Positions 52,424 through 60,730 of a stretch of DNA of 64,000 nucleotides are shown here, piece after piece (position 1 is the stretch's first letter; each line of letters starts with the position of its first letter). Source of the stretch: Streptomyces zhihengii (GTDB lineage Bacteria; Actinomycetota; Actinomycetes; Streptomycetales; Streptomycetaceae); NCBI RefSeq assembly GCF_016919245.1, contig NZ_JAFEJA010000001.1, positions 682,001 to 746,000 of the forward strand. Direction: 5' to 3'. Both the position numbers and the translations under genes were made by a program. The notes under the pieces were generated by a model. That model had not been told where the DNA came from and searched no databases. It saw only the letters and a list, made by a program, of their open reading frames with translations.

Positions 52424-53323
52424 TCAGCTGCCGCCGAGGCCGGTGGTGGCGACCGAGGCGACGATGCGCCGCTGGAAGACGAGGAAGACGACGATCAGCG
52501 GGAGCGCGGCCAGCAGCGCGGACGCCATGGACTGGGCGTACTGGATGCCGTAGGCGTCCTTGACGGTGGCCAGTCCCACCGGGAGCGTCATCAGACCGGG
52601 GTCGTTGGTGACGACGAAGGGCCACAGGAAGTTGTTCCAGGCCCCGATGAAGACGAAGATCGCGACGGCCGACACGATCGGCCGGGAGAGCGGCAGCACG
52701 ACGGAGAGGAAGACCCGGGTCTCCGAGGCGCCGTCGATCCGGGCCGCGTCCTCCAGCTCGCGGGGGATGCCGTCGAAGAAGCGCTTGAGGATGAAGACCA
52801 TCATGGGCGCCACGACCTGGGGCAGGATGATGGCCGCGTAGGTGTCGACCATGCCGAACATCAGCATCTGGTCGAACAGCGGCACGACGAGGAGCTGCGG
52901 CGGCACCATGATCGCGGCGACGGTGACGGCGAGCAGCGCGCGCCTGCCGCGGAAGGTGCCCCGCGAGAAGCCGTAGGCGGCGAGCGTGGACACGGCGACC
53001 GTGATCAGGGTGACGAGCCCGGCGACGAGGAGGCTGTTGAACGCCCAGGCGGGCACGTTCCCCCGCTCCAGGATCTGACGGTAGGCGGCGAACGTGAGCG
53101 CCCCCTTGACCGGGGACAGCCCCGACGAGGAGACGTCCTGCTCGCTCTGGAGCGAGGTGAGGACGGCCCACAGGAACGGCAGCAGCCACAGGGCCGCGAG
53201 GACGGTCAGCGCGGTGCCGGTGAGGAGGCGGGGCAGCCGTCCGTGGCCGAGCAGCAGCGGGGATCCGGCCTCCCGGTGCCGCGGGCGGCGCCGGGGGCGG
53301 ACGGCGGTTGCGGTGGCGGACAC
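52424..53323 (-). CDS. ABC sugar transporter permease (MalG type)
   Basis: 299 residues with six membrane spans. The EAA loop, which contacts the ATPase, is ELEDAARIDGASETRVFLSV then VLPLSRPIV. MalG-type end positions and the LLPFLWAVLTSLQSEQD opening are typical of carbohydrate importers (CUT1). The GTG start at 53323 has AGGAGGA upstream. It starts 2 bp after the partner permease. The ATPase is not in this operon; streptomycetes share one MsiK-type ATPase between many sugar transporters. Confidence 0.9.
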   Translation of the reverse strand: MSATATAVRPRRRPRHREAGSPLLLGHGRLPRLLTGTALTVLAALWLLPFLWAVLTSLQSEQDVSSSGLSPVKGALTFAAYRQILERGNVPAWAFNSLLVAGLVTLITVAVSTLAAYGFSRGTFRGRRALLAVTVAAIMVPPQLLVVPLFDQMLMFGMVDTYAAIILPQVVAPMMVFILKRFFDGIPRELEDAARIDGASETRVFLSVVLPLSRPIVSAVAIFVFIGAWNNFLWPFVVTNDPGLMTLPVGLATVKDAYGIQYAQSMASALLAALPLIVVFLVFQRRIVASVATTGLGGS

Positions 53324-53325
53324 GG

Positions 53326-54264
53326 TCAGTCCTCCTGGCGGAACAGGCGCAGTTGCGCGACGGAGACGACGATGACGATCGCGAAGAAGACGTAGGAGAC
53401 CGCGGAGGCGTAGCCGAGCCGGTAGCCGGTGAACCCGACGTCGTAGACGTACTCCAGGATCGGCCGGGTCGATCCGTTCGGGCCGCCCTTGGTGAGGATG
53501 TAGATCTGGTCGAAGACCTTCAGCGAGGCGAGCACCTGGAGCATCGCGACCAGCGCGGTGGTCCGGCGGAGCTGGGGCAGGGTGACGGACCACAGCCGCC
53601 GCCAGGCGCCGGCGCCGTCGAGGGCGGCGGCCTCGTCGTAGGTGGCGGGCAGCGACTGGAGGGCGGCCAGGTAGAGCAGGAAGTTGAAGCCGACCGTCCA
53701 CCAGACGGTGAGCGCGGCGACGGACCACATGGCGACGGACTCGTCCGACAGCCAGCCGACGGGCTCCATGCCGAGGGCGCCCAGCAGTTGGTTGCCGAAG
53801 CCCAGATCGGGCTGGTAGAGCCAGGTCCAGATCAGTGTCACCACGGTGACGGGCAGCAGGTACGGCGCGAAGTAGGCCAGGCGCCACACCCACTGGCCGG
53901 CGAGGCCGCTGTGCACCAGAAGGGCCATGGCGAGGGCGATCAGCACGAGCGGCACGGACGAGATCGCGGTGAAGAAGAAGGTGTTGCCGAGGCTGCTCCA
54001 GACGTCCGGGTCCCCGAACGCCTCGGCGTAGTTGGCGAATCCGACGAACCGGGTCTCGCGCAGGGTGAGCGAGGCGTCGGTCAGGCTCATCCAGAGGCCC
54101 TGGACGACGGGCCACACCAGGAACAGCCCGAACAGCGTCAGGAACGGCAGGACGAAGAGTCCGCCGTTGCCGGCGCCCCGCGCGGGGCGCCGGCGGGGCG
54201 GCGCGGGCGGGGAGGGCTCGGGGGGCGCCGGGGCGGCTGCGCCGGCGGGCACGGTGGTGGTCAC
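53326..54264 (-). CDS. ABC sugar transporter permease (MalF type)
   Basis: 312 residues with six membrane spans and an N-terminal Pro/Ala-rich cytoplasmic leader. Landmarks are FVLPFLTLFGLFLVWPVVQG, the loop MSLTDASLTL, and the EAA motif TYDEAAALDGAGAWRRLWSV then TLPQLRRTT. It forms the channel with the downstream permease. The GTG at 54264 has GAAGGAG upstream and lies 23 bp after the binding-protein stop. Confidence 0.9.
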   Translation of the reverse strand: MTTTVPAGAAAPAPPEPSPPAPPRRRPARGAGNGGLFVLPFLTLFGLFLVWPVVQGLWMSLTDASLTLRETRFVGFANYAEAFGDPDVWSSLGNTFFFTAISSVPLVLIALAMALLVHSGLAGQWVWRLAYFAPYLLPVTVVTLIWTWLYQPDLGFGNQLLGALGMEPVGWLSDESVAMWSVAALTVWWTVGFNFLLYLAALQSLPATYDEAAALDGAGAWRRLWSVTLPQLRRTTALVAMLQVLASLKVFDQIYILTKGGPNGSTRPILEYVYDVGFTGYRLGYASAVSYVFFAIVIVVSVAQLRLFRQED

Positions 54265-54287
54265 GGTGGCGGCTCCTTCGGCTGTCG

Positions 54288-55658
54288 TCAGGCGACCGGG
54301 TTCGGCCGGCGCAGCAGGCTGTCCGCTTCCCGGATCATCTGCCTCACCGCCTTCTCGGCGGAGGTGTTGCCCAGCAGCGCCGACTGGAGCGGCTGGCACA
54401 TGCGGTTCTGGAAGTTCGACCCGGCCCCGGCGAACCAGTTGGGCGGGTCGAGCACGGCCGCCTCGCCGGCGGCGGCGTACGACGACTGCGGTGCGAGCGC
54501 GCGGTACTCGGGACGGTCCAGCACCGGCCGGTAGGCCGGAATGTGGCCGGCCCCGGCCCAGGTGAGGCTCTCCTTCACGATCCGCGCCACGTACCGGTGC
54601 GCCTCGCGGCGGCGGGCCGGATCGGGGTCGTCCTGGTGGGGCAGCACGAAGCTGTGCGAGTCGGTGTAGACGGCGGGACGGCCGAAGACCTGCGGGAACG
54701 GGGCCGCGCCGAGGTCGATGCCGGAGGCGCGGAGCGTGGGCAGTTCCCACTCCCCCAGCATCACCATGCCGCCGCGGCCGTCCATGAAGGCGGCCATCGC
54801 GCCGTTGTAGTCGAGGTTGTTCGGGTTGGTCCGGCCGTCGAACAGCCGCTGCATGAAGGTCACGACCTCGACGGCGGCGTCGGTGTCGATCTGCGGCGGC
54901 CCGCCGTCGGGCAGGGTGAAGGCGGCGCCGGTCTGCGCGTACAGGGCGGCGAACTGCCGCCAGCTCTGGGCGGTGTCGGTGACGTGCCCGAAGAGGACGC
55001 CCGCGTGGCCGGTCGCCCCGGCGAGCGCCCGCCCCGCGTCGAGGAACGCCTCGGGAGAGCCCATCGGGGCCAGTTCGCCGCCGGCGTCGAGGAGTCCGGC
55101 GCGGTCCGCGGCGCCCCGGTCGTAGAAGACGATGAACGGGTGGACGTCCAGCGGGATCGCGTAGACCGTGCCCCGGTGGCGGGTGCGCTGCCAGACGGCG
55201 GGCGCGAAGTCGCGTTCGGTGACGCCGAACTCGGCGAGCAGATCGAGGTCGAAGGGGTCGAGCAGGCCGCCGGGGGCGTAGCCGGCGAGCCGGGACAGGT
55301 GGAGCACGGCGACGTCCGACGCGCGGCCGCCCGCCGCCGACATGGCCAGCTTGGTGTAGTAGGAGGGGCCCCAGTCCAGGATGGTGCGCTCCACGTCGAA
55401 GCCGTCCGGCCCCCGGGAGACGGCCGCGATCATCTCGTCCATCAGCAGCCCGTCACCGCCCTGGAAGAGGTCCCAGACGCTGAGGGACGAGGGCTCGCCG
55501 GCCCGCGCCGGTGAGGCGCAGCCGGTCAGCGGGCCGGCCGCCAGCACCGAGGCCGCCCCTGCCGTGCCGCAGCGCAGCAGCCGCCGGCGGCTGACACCCG
55601 GCGCCCAGGCCGCGGCGCGGGGGCGGGGTGACCCGCGGAAGGAGGACGCAGAACCCAT
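54288..55658 (-). CDS. ABC sugar-binding lipoprotein (Tat-exported)
   Basis: 456 residues. The twin-arginine stretch [20 protein letters not shown] ends at a lipobox-like LTGC, so it is probably Tat-exported and lipid-anchored at Cys about 48. The mature part is an extracellular solute-binding protein family 1 fold (SLSVWDLFQGGDGLLMDEMI, then YAIPLDVHPFIVFYDRGAAD and FMDGRGGMVMLGEWELP). First gene of the operon, 115 bp downstream of a strong operator-containing promoter. The ligand should be the oligosaccharide released by the secreted hydrolase. Confidence 0.88.
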   Translation of the reverse strand: MGSASSFRGSPRPRAAAWAPGVSRRRLLRCGTAGAASVLAAGPLTGCASPARAGEPSSLSVWDLFQGGDGLLMDEMIAAVSRGPDGFDVERTILDWGPSYYTKLAMSAAGGRASDVAVLHLSRLAGYAPGGLLDPFDLDLLAEFGVTERDFAPAVWQRTRHRGTVYAIPLDVHPFIVFYDRGAADRAGLLDAGGELAPMGSPEAFLDAGRALAGATGHAGVLFGHVTDTAQSWRQFAALYAQTGAAFTLPDGGPPQIDTDAAVEVVTFMQRLFDGRTNPNNLDYNGAMAAFMDGRGGMVMLGEWELPTLRASGIDLGAAPFPQVFGRPAVYTDSHSFVLPHQDDPDPARRREAHRYVARIVKESLTWAGAGHIPAYRPVLDRPEYRALAPQSSYAAAGEAAVLDPPNWFAGAGSNFQNRMCQPLQSALLGNTSAEKAVRQMIREADSLLRRPNPVA

Positions 55659-55779
55659 CGGGGACCTTTCTCAGCCGGGGCCGACATGCCGGCGGACAGC
55701 GTCCACCGGCGGGGCGGCGGGGGCCGTCCCGTGCACATCGGGAGTGGTCCGCACCGGTCCCGCCGGTGCGGTGACCCTG

Positions 55780-55808
55780 TTTTTACATCGATGTACATTG
55801 GCTGTAAA
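55780..55808 (-). promoter_or_regulatory. Predicted promoter of the sugar ABC operon
   Basis: On the minus strand, TTTACA (-35, RC of 55803-55808; 5/6 match), 17-bp spacer and TAAAAA (-10, RC of 55780-55785; 4/6). The spacer and -10 are covered by the operator. Confidence 0.65.
55782..55797. promoter_or_regulatory. LacI-family operator of the sugar ABC operon and regulator
   Basis: TTTACATCGATGTACA, the same palindrome as at 48525-48540. It lies between the divergent binding-protein and lacI-type genes and covers the spacer and -10 of the operon promoter; it may also control the regulator itself. Confidence 0.85.
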
Positions 55809-55971
55809 GAGGTGCGGCACGGCGTCCGTCCTCCCGGTCCCCCGCGCGGCGGGCACGGGCCCCCCGGCACCGCCGGGGGGCCGGACGGCCGTGCCCCGGC
55901 GGGCCGTTGCCCACGGCCCGCCGCAGCTCACGGCATAGACTCGCCGCACGCGAGGGGCAGGGGAGGAACCG

Positions 55972-57024
55972 GTGGCACGCCCAACGATCAAGGACGTCGC
56001 CCGGCACGCCGGGGTGTCGGAGAAGACGGTGTCCAACGTCCTCAACGACTACGTCCACGTCTCGGACCGGACGCGCCGCACCGTGCGCGAGGCGATCGAC
56101 GACCTCGGCTACCGGGTCAACCTCGCCGGGCGCCATCTGCGCAGCGGCCGCACGGGGATCATCGCCCTGGTCGTGCCGGAGCTGGAGGTGCCGTACTTCG
56201 CGGAGCTCGCCGGGCATGTCGTCGAGGAGGCCGAACGGCGCTCGCTGACGGTGCTGATCCACCAGTCCGGGGCCGACCGCGAACGGGAGCGGGCGGCGCT
56301 GGCCGGCTTCGGTTCGGACTTCGTGGACGGGGTCATCCTCAGCCCGCTCGCGCTGGCGCCCGAGGACCTGCGCGCGCACACCGGGATGCCGCCGACCGTG
56401 CTGCTGGGCGAGCTGCTCACGGACGGCGCGGACCATGTGGCGATCGACAACGAACGGGCGGCCCGCGAGGCGGCGGAGCACCTGCTCGGGCTCGGCCGCC
56501 GCCGGATCCTCACGGTGGGCGGGCAGGACGGTCCCGGTGTGGGCACCGCCCAGGCCCGTACCCGGGGGATCCGGTCCGCGCTGGCCGCCGCGGGGATCGC
56601 GCTCGACCCGTCCTGGCTGCTGCCGGTCGGGGCGTTCCACATGGCCGACGGGGCGGCCGCGGTGGGCCGGGCGCTCGGCGGGGGCCTGCGCCCCGACGCG
56701 CTGCTCTGCCTCAACGACCAGCTCGCGCTGGGGGCGTTGCGCGCACTGCACGAGCACGGTGCGCGGGTGCCCGAGGACGTCGCCGTCATCGGCTTCGACG
56801 ACGTGGAGGCGGGCCGCTTCAGCGTGCCGACGCTGAGCACGGTGGCCCCCGACAAGCGGGCGGTGGCGACGGTGGCGCTGGACATGCTCCAGCACCGGAT
56901 CGGCGAGACGTCCCGCGCCGGGACGGCCGCCGCGCCGTCGGGCGCGGTCCCGCGCGACCGGATCGTGGCGCACCGCCTGGTGATCCGCGAGAGCACCGGG
57001 GGCGCGCCGGACCGCGTCTCCTGA
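55972..57024 (+). CDS. LacI-family transcriptional regulator of the sugar regulon
   Basis: 350 residues. The helix-turn-helix ARPTIKDVARHAGVSEKTVS continues NVLNDYVHVSDRTR and the hinge helix region GYRVNLAGRHLRSGRTG; the sensor domain follows (IIALVVPELEVPYFAELAGH, then PDALLCLNDQLALGALRALH, and AVIGFDDVEAGRFSVPTLST). The GTG start at 55972 has GGGGAGGAACC upstream. Its recognition sequence is expected to be the TTTACATCGATGTACA palindrome found at both promoters of the regulon (inference from location and symmetry). The inducer is unknown. Confidence 0.92.
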   Translation: MARPTIKDVARHAGVSEKTVSNVLNDYVHVSDRTRRTVREAIDDLGYRVNLAGRHLRSGRTGIIALVVPELEVPYFAELAGHVVEEAERRSLTVLIHQSGADRERERAALAGFGSDFVDGVILSPLALAPEDLRAHTGMPPTVLLGELLTDGADHVAIDNERAAREAAEHLLGLGRRRILTVGGQDGPGVGTAQARTRGIRSALAAAGIALDPSWLLPVGAFHMADGAAAVGRALGGGLRPDALLCLNDQLALGALRALHEHGARVPEDVAVIGFDDVEAGRFSVPTLSTVAPDKRAVATVALDMLQHRIGETSRAGTAAAPSGAVPRDRIVAHRLVIRESTGGAPDRVS

Positions 57025-57162
57025 CACCCCCCGGGCGGGGCGGGGCACGGACGCGCGCGCCCGGGGCGCCCGGCGACGGCTTTCGGGCCGGGGCCGCCGG
57101 GCCCCGGCCACAGCCGGTCTCGCCGCCGCTGCGGGGCAGGGCGCACCCGGGACCCGCGGGCT

Positions 57163-57188
57163 CGTGCCCGGCGGACCTGCCGGGCACG
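57163..57188. terminator. Hairpin between the LacI-type and YhhN-like genes
   Basis: CGTGCCCGGC (57163-57172) and GCCGGGCACG (57179-57188) with a GGACCT loop; a 10-bp perfect stem between convergent genes. Nothing else is seen in 57025-57272. Confidence 0.65.
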
Positions 57189-57272
57189 GGCCACCGCGCC
57201 CGGGCCGGGCGAGACTCTCACCGGGCGGGCTCGCGACGGCCCGGGGCCGGTACCCGGGGCCGCCGCGGAGGG

Positions 57273-57998
57273 TCAGGCGCCCGCGGCGCCGACGGCTTCG
57301 TCGCCGAGCGCCGGGGTGGGCGCGCTCGGCGGGCGGGGCCGGGACCGGGCGAAGGCGGTGGTCAGGAGGGCGAGGGCCGCCGTGTAGGTGGCCATCACCA
57401 GGACCGGGCGGCCGGGGAAGTCCGCTCCCGCGGCGCCCGCGCCGATCAGCGCGTCGGAGACGACGAACACCGCGCCGCCCCAGGCGGCCCGGCGGCCCAG
57501 GGCATGGGCCGTCAGCGCCATCACCACCAGGGCCAGGCTGTACACCCCGATCGCCACCGCCATCGGCGGACCGAGGAGCGGGGCGAGCACCGCGTTGGCG
57601 GCGGCCCACACACCGAGCCAGAGGGCGCACAGCGGGCGGTGCGCGCGCAGATGGGCCACGGCACCCGCCCGGACGAAGGCCGACGTCCAGCAGAGCTGCG
57701 CCCCGAGGAAGAAGCCGATGCCCACCGCGAACGCCACCGCCCCCGGCACCAGCAGGGTCACGTCACCGGCCGTGGCGAAGCCGAGGCCGGCGAGGACGCG
57801 GGCGTGCCGGGTGCCGGTCGTCCGCCACAGGTACGCCGCCAGCACCGGGGCCAGCAGCGGCTTGGTCGCCCACTCCAGCGGCAGCGCACCGGTGCCCACC
57901 GCCACCACGTTCACAGTCGCCAGCAGGGCGAACACCCCGAGCAGCGGCGGCACTCCGGCCGGTCCTCCGACGCGCGGCGTCGTCGCGCGGGCGCTCAC
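57273..57998 (-). CDS. YhhN/TMEM86-family membrane protein (lysoplasmalogenase-like)
   Basis: 241 residues, about eight membrane spans. WATKPLLAPVLAAYLWRTTG, ARVLAGLGFATAGDVTLLVP and FFLGAQLCWTSAFVRAGAVA match the YhhN family; the conserved Asp/Lys in TKPLL and GDVTLL and the late SDALIGAG fit its active-site pattern. Family members hydrolyse the vinyl-ether bond of lysoplasmalogens. The GTG start at 57998 overlaps the AGMO-like gene (GTGA), making them one operon. Activity on bacterial ether lipids is an inference. Confidence 0.82.
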   Translation of the reverse strand: MSARATTPRVGGPAGVPPLLGVFALLATVNVVAVGTGALPLEWATKPLLAPVLAAYLWRTTGTRHARVLAGLGFATAGDVTLLVPGAVAFAVGIGFFLGAQLCWTSAFVRAGAVAHLRAHRPLCALWLGVWAAANAVLAPLLGPPMAVAIGVYSLALVVMALTAHALGRRAAWGGAVFVVSDALIGAGAAGADFPGRPVLVMATYTAALALLTTAFARSRPRPPSAPTPALGDEAVGAAGA

Positions 57999-58831
57999 CG
58001 GGCCCCGGCCTTCGGGGTCCAGCCGGGCGGGCCGACGAGATGTCCGGCCCGGTCCCGCCACGTCCGGGCGGCGCGGACGTCACGCCAGACGGCCGCGTAC
58101 TCGTGGAAGGCGACCCGCAGGGGGTTGTACGTCGCGATGTTCTTCGTCAGGCCGTAGACGACCCGCTCCCCCTCCGGCTCGAAGGTGCCGCCGAGCCGGT
58201 CCCAGACGATCAGGATGCCGCCGTAGTTCTTGTCCAGGTAGCGGTTGTTGGAGCCGTGGTGGACCCGGTGGTGCGAAGGCGTGTTGAAGATCCACTCGAC
58301 GGGCCGCCAGAGGGTGCCGACCCGCTCGGTGTGCAGGAAGAACTGGTAGACCAGACTGAAGGACTGCTGGAGCAGGATCATCCACGGCGGGATCCCGAGC
58401 AGCGCCAGCGGCAGCCAGAACGGCAGGGTGGTCATCGGCGTCCAGCTCTGCCGCAGGGCGGTGGAGAGGTTGAAGCGGACGCTGGAGTGGTGCACCACAT
58501 GGCTCGCCCACAGCACGCGCACCCGGTGGTGCGCCCGGTGGAAGACGTAGTACGCCAGGTCGTCGGCGAAGAACAGCAGCACCCAGGTCCACACCGACGA
58601 CGGGGAGAGCTGCCACGGCGAGAGGGTGTAGACACCGGCGTACGCCAGCACGGCGAACACCTTCCAGGGCAGGCCCACGACCTGGCTGCCGGCGCCCATG
58701 GACATGCTGGTGACGGTGTCGCGCAGCTCGTAGCCCTGCTCCTCGTCGTCCGGGAGGAAGCGGTACGAGAGCGCCTCGACGACGACGAGCAGCACGAACG
58801 CGGGTATCGCGTACACGATGGCGGGGATCAT
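57995..58831 (-). CDS. Fatty acid hydroxylase superfamily enzyme resembling alkylglycerol monooxygenase
   Basis: 278 residues with four or more membrane spans and the full set of histidine diiron motifs: FHRAHH, then WASHVVHHSS with NLSTALRQS, and SHHRVHHGSNNRYLDKNYGG. The pattern NLSTALRQ right after HHSS, and the segment NYGGILIVWDRLGGTFEPE, are more like alkylglycerol monooxygenase (AGMO, ether-lipid cleaving) than sterol desaturases. The gene starts 1 bp after the regulator stop and overlaps yhhN by 4 bp. Expected reaction: oxygen-dependent cleavage of an alkyl ether to a fatty aldehyde and glycerol derivative. Confidence 0.82.
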   Translation of the reverse strand: MIPAIVYAIPAFVLLVVVEALSYRFLPDDEEQGYELRDTVTSMSMGAGSQVVGLPWKVFAVLAYAGVYTLSPWQLSPSSVWTWVLLFFADDLAYYVFHRAHHRVRVLWASHVVHHSSVRFNLSTALRQSWTPMTTLPFWLPLALLGIPPWMILLQQSFSLVYQFFLHTERVGTLWRPVEWIFNTPSHHRVHHGSNNRYLDKNYGGILIVWDRLGGTFEPEGERVVYGLTKNIATYNPLRVAFHEYAAVWRDVRAARTWRDRAGHLVGPPGWTPKAGAR

Positions 58832-58832
58832 C

Positions 58833-59546
58833 TCAGCGCACCGCCCTGTCCGCGGCGGCGGGCACACTGCGGCTGAGCAGCGTCCGGGCCAGTCGCTCCG
58901 CGGCCTCGGGCTCGCGGCCCGCGATGTGCGCCGCGAGCCGCACATGGGCGTCCACGTCGAGGAGTTCGGCGGTGCGCAGGTCCATGGGGACGTCGGCGAC
59001 CGGGAGCGCGCCGTTCACCAGGGTGTTGAAGCTCAGCAGGTACGCGAGGTTCCCCGAGCCCTCCACGATCAGCCGCCACCAGGCGACGTCGGCGGCGCCG
59101 AGCGCGGCGAGGTCCGGGCCGGCCTGCGCGTAGCAGCCGGCGGCCTCCACGATCGCCGCGGCGGTCCGCGCGGAGCGGCGCTCGGCGCACAGCCGCGCGG
59201 CGTCGGCGCCGATGCAGGCCCGCATCTCCATCGCGTCGCGGGTGAGTCCGTCGACGGTGAGTCCGGCGTCGGCGCCGACGATGCCGACGGCGAGGTCCAG
59301 TCCGGCGGTGAGCCGCCAGTCGAGGACCGCGGTCCGGCCGCCGTGGCTCACCTCCACCAGCCGTGCCTGCTGGAGGCGTTTGACCGCCTCGCGGACGGCG
59401 TGCCGGTTGACGCCGAACTCGGTGGCGAGTTCGCGTTCGGGGGTGAGCGCGTCGCCGGCGGCGAGGTCGCCGCCGAGGATCCGGTCGCGCAGGGCGGCGT
59501 AGACCTGGTCGGAGACCGCCTCGCGCCGGATGGGCTGTCCTGTCAT
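58833..59546 (-). CDS. GntR/FadR-family transcriptional regulator
   Basis: 237 residues. The winged helix YAALRDRILGGDLAAGDALT continues PERELATEFGVNRHAVREAV and KRLQQARLVEV. The C-terminal FCD ligand-binding domain is all helical, with the acidic/His metal-site pattern of the FadR subfamily less obvious (one His in DVDAHVRLAAHIAGR). The ATG at 59546 fits the family; the frame extends to 59582 without a ribosome site. It heads the AGMO-like/YhhN-like operon and has a FadR-type palindrome 38 bp upstream of its start, so it is likely autoregulatory. Confidence 0.87.
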   Translation of the reverse strand: MTGQPIRREAVSDQVYAALRDRILGGDLAAGDALTPERELATEFGVNRHAVREAVKRLQQARLVEVSHGGRTAVLDWRLTAGLDLAVGIVGADAGLTVDGLTRDAMEMRACIGADAARLCAERRSARTAAAIVEAAGCYAQAGPDLAALGAADVAWWRLIVEGSGNLAYLLSFNTLVNGALPVADVPMDLRTAELLDVDAHVRLAAHIAGREPEAAERLARTLLSRSVPAAADRAVR

Positions 59547-59583
59547 GGCGATCAGAGTGGGCCCCGGAGCGCCACTGGTCAAC

Positions 59584-59594
59584 TGGTTGGACCA
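59584..59594. promoter_or_regulatory. FadR-type operator upstream of the GntR gene
   Basis: TGGTTGGACCA fits the FadR-subfamily consensus TNGTNNNACNA exactly and is embedded in a longer inverted repeat CTGGTC...GACCAG (59575-59595). Located 38 bp upstream of the regulator start. Confidence 0.7.
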
Positions 59595-59615
59595 GATGAA
59601 TTCGCCGGGACGCGC

Positions 59616-59649
59616 ACCGGCCCGGCGCCGCCGATGGCGCCGGGCCGGT
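59616..59649 (-). terminator. Terminator of the DUF4397 gene
   Basis: ACCGGCCCGGCGCC (59616-59629) and its exact complement (59636-59649) with a GCCGAT loop; a 14-bp stem 72 bp past the DUF4397 stop, just before the GntR promoter region. Confidence 0.75.
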
Positions 59650-59721
59650 CGTGGTGCCGGTGTCGCGGGCGCGGGAGACGCCGGAGCCGGACGCCCGCGA
59701 CACCGGGCTTCGGGAGGACGG

Positions 59722-60531
59722 TCAGCCGTCCCACTTCATGCCGCCGCGGACCGCGAGGGCCCCGGCCGCGGCGATCAGTCCCGCGCCGGCCCAGGCGTAC
59801 CAGGGACCGGCGGCGATGCCGGCGCTGTCGGCGTTGGGGCTGGCCTTCGCCAGCGCGACGGACTGCGTCGCGAGCTTCAGGTTGTTGTCGTCGGCACTGC
59901 CCCAGGCGTAGACGACCGTGCCGGTACCGGACTTCAGGTCCAGGTCGGCGGGGCCGATCGCGACGGTGTCGGTGCCGGCGAGCACCACATCGGCGGAGAC
60001 GGTGCCCGCGTCGACCTCGGTGGTGGCCTCCTTCGGGTTCACGAGATCGCTGACGATCGGCGTCCCGCCGGCGCGTACGTCCACGGCCGGGGCGGCGGCG
60101 ACATGACGGACCGTCAGCCGCGCCTTGCCGGAGTCGGTGGCGGAGGTGTCGTTGGTGTAGGCGGTCAGCTCCGGTGTGCCGTCGGCCGACAGATGGGCGG
60201 CGACGGTCGCGTTGCCGCCGGCGGGCACCTCTATCTTCCTCTCGATCGCGGGAGTGCCGTTCGGGTCGCTGCCCGCCTTGAACACCTGGATGTCGTAGGT
60301 GCCGGCGTCGAGTTCCTGCGGTTCGGTCACGGTGCCCGGCTTGAAGTCGCCGAGCAGCTCGTCGCCGTTGGCGTAGACGTCCACGTCCAGCCCCGGCACT
60401 CCGTGGAACAGCGACACCATGGCCTTGTCCTGCTGCGCCTGGGGGGCCGCGACGGCCGGGGCCGCGGTGCCGAGTCCGATGGCGCAGACTCCGGCGGCGG
60501 CGGCCACGGCGAGAGGGGTCCGAGAGGTCAT
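59722..60531 (-). CDS. Secreted DUF4397-domain surface protein
   Basis: 269 residues. A signal peptide (about 1-28, AAPAVAA) precedes a DUF4397 domain (AMVSLFHGVPGLDVDVYANG then ELLGDFKPGTVTEPQELDAG), followed by a second related half (LTVRHVAAAPAVDVRAGGTP). A membrane span near the end (WYAWAGAGLIAAAGALAVRG) with a short basic tail suggests attachment to the membrane. DUF4397 proteins are surface-exposed with unknown role. The ATG has AAGGACTGATCACC upstream. Monocistronic with a strong terminator. Confidence 0.87.
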   Translation of the reverse strand: MTSRTPLAVAAAAGVCAIGLGTAAPAVAAPQAQQDKAMVSLFHGVPGLDVDVYANGDELLGDFKPGTVTEPQELDAGTYDIQVFKAGSDPNGTPAIERKIEVPAGGNATVAAHLSADGTPELTAYTNDTSATDSGKARLTVRHVAAAPAVDVRAGGTPIVSDLVNPKEATTEVDAGTVSADVVLAGTDTVAIGPADLDLKSGTGTVVYAWGSADDNNLKLATQSVALAKASPNADSAGIAAGPWYAWAGAGLIAAAGALAVRGGMKWDG

Positions 60532-60730
60532 GGTGATCAGTCCTTCGGGGGTACCTCCGCCCGGTGCGGGGTCTCACCGGCTCTTCGCCGCCGGGGGCCG
60601 TCCCGGATGCGGCGCGGCCCCGGGCGGTGTGGTCGGGGCGGTGTGCCGCGGGGGTGCGCCGGGGGTGCGCCGGGGGCGGTGTGCCGCACGCGGGCGTTGT
60701 GCTCGGGGCGGTGTGCTCGGATCGTTGTGT

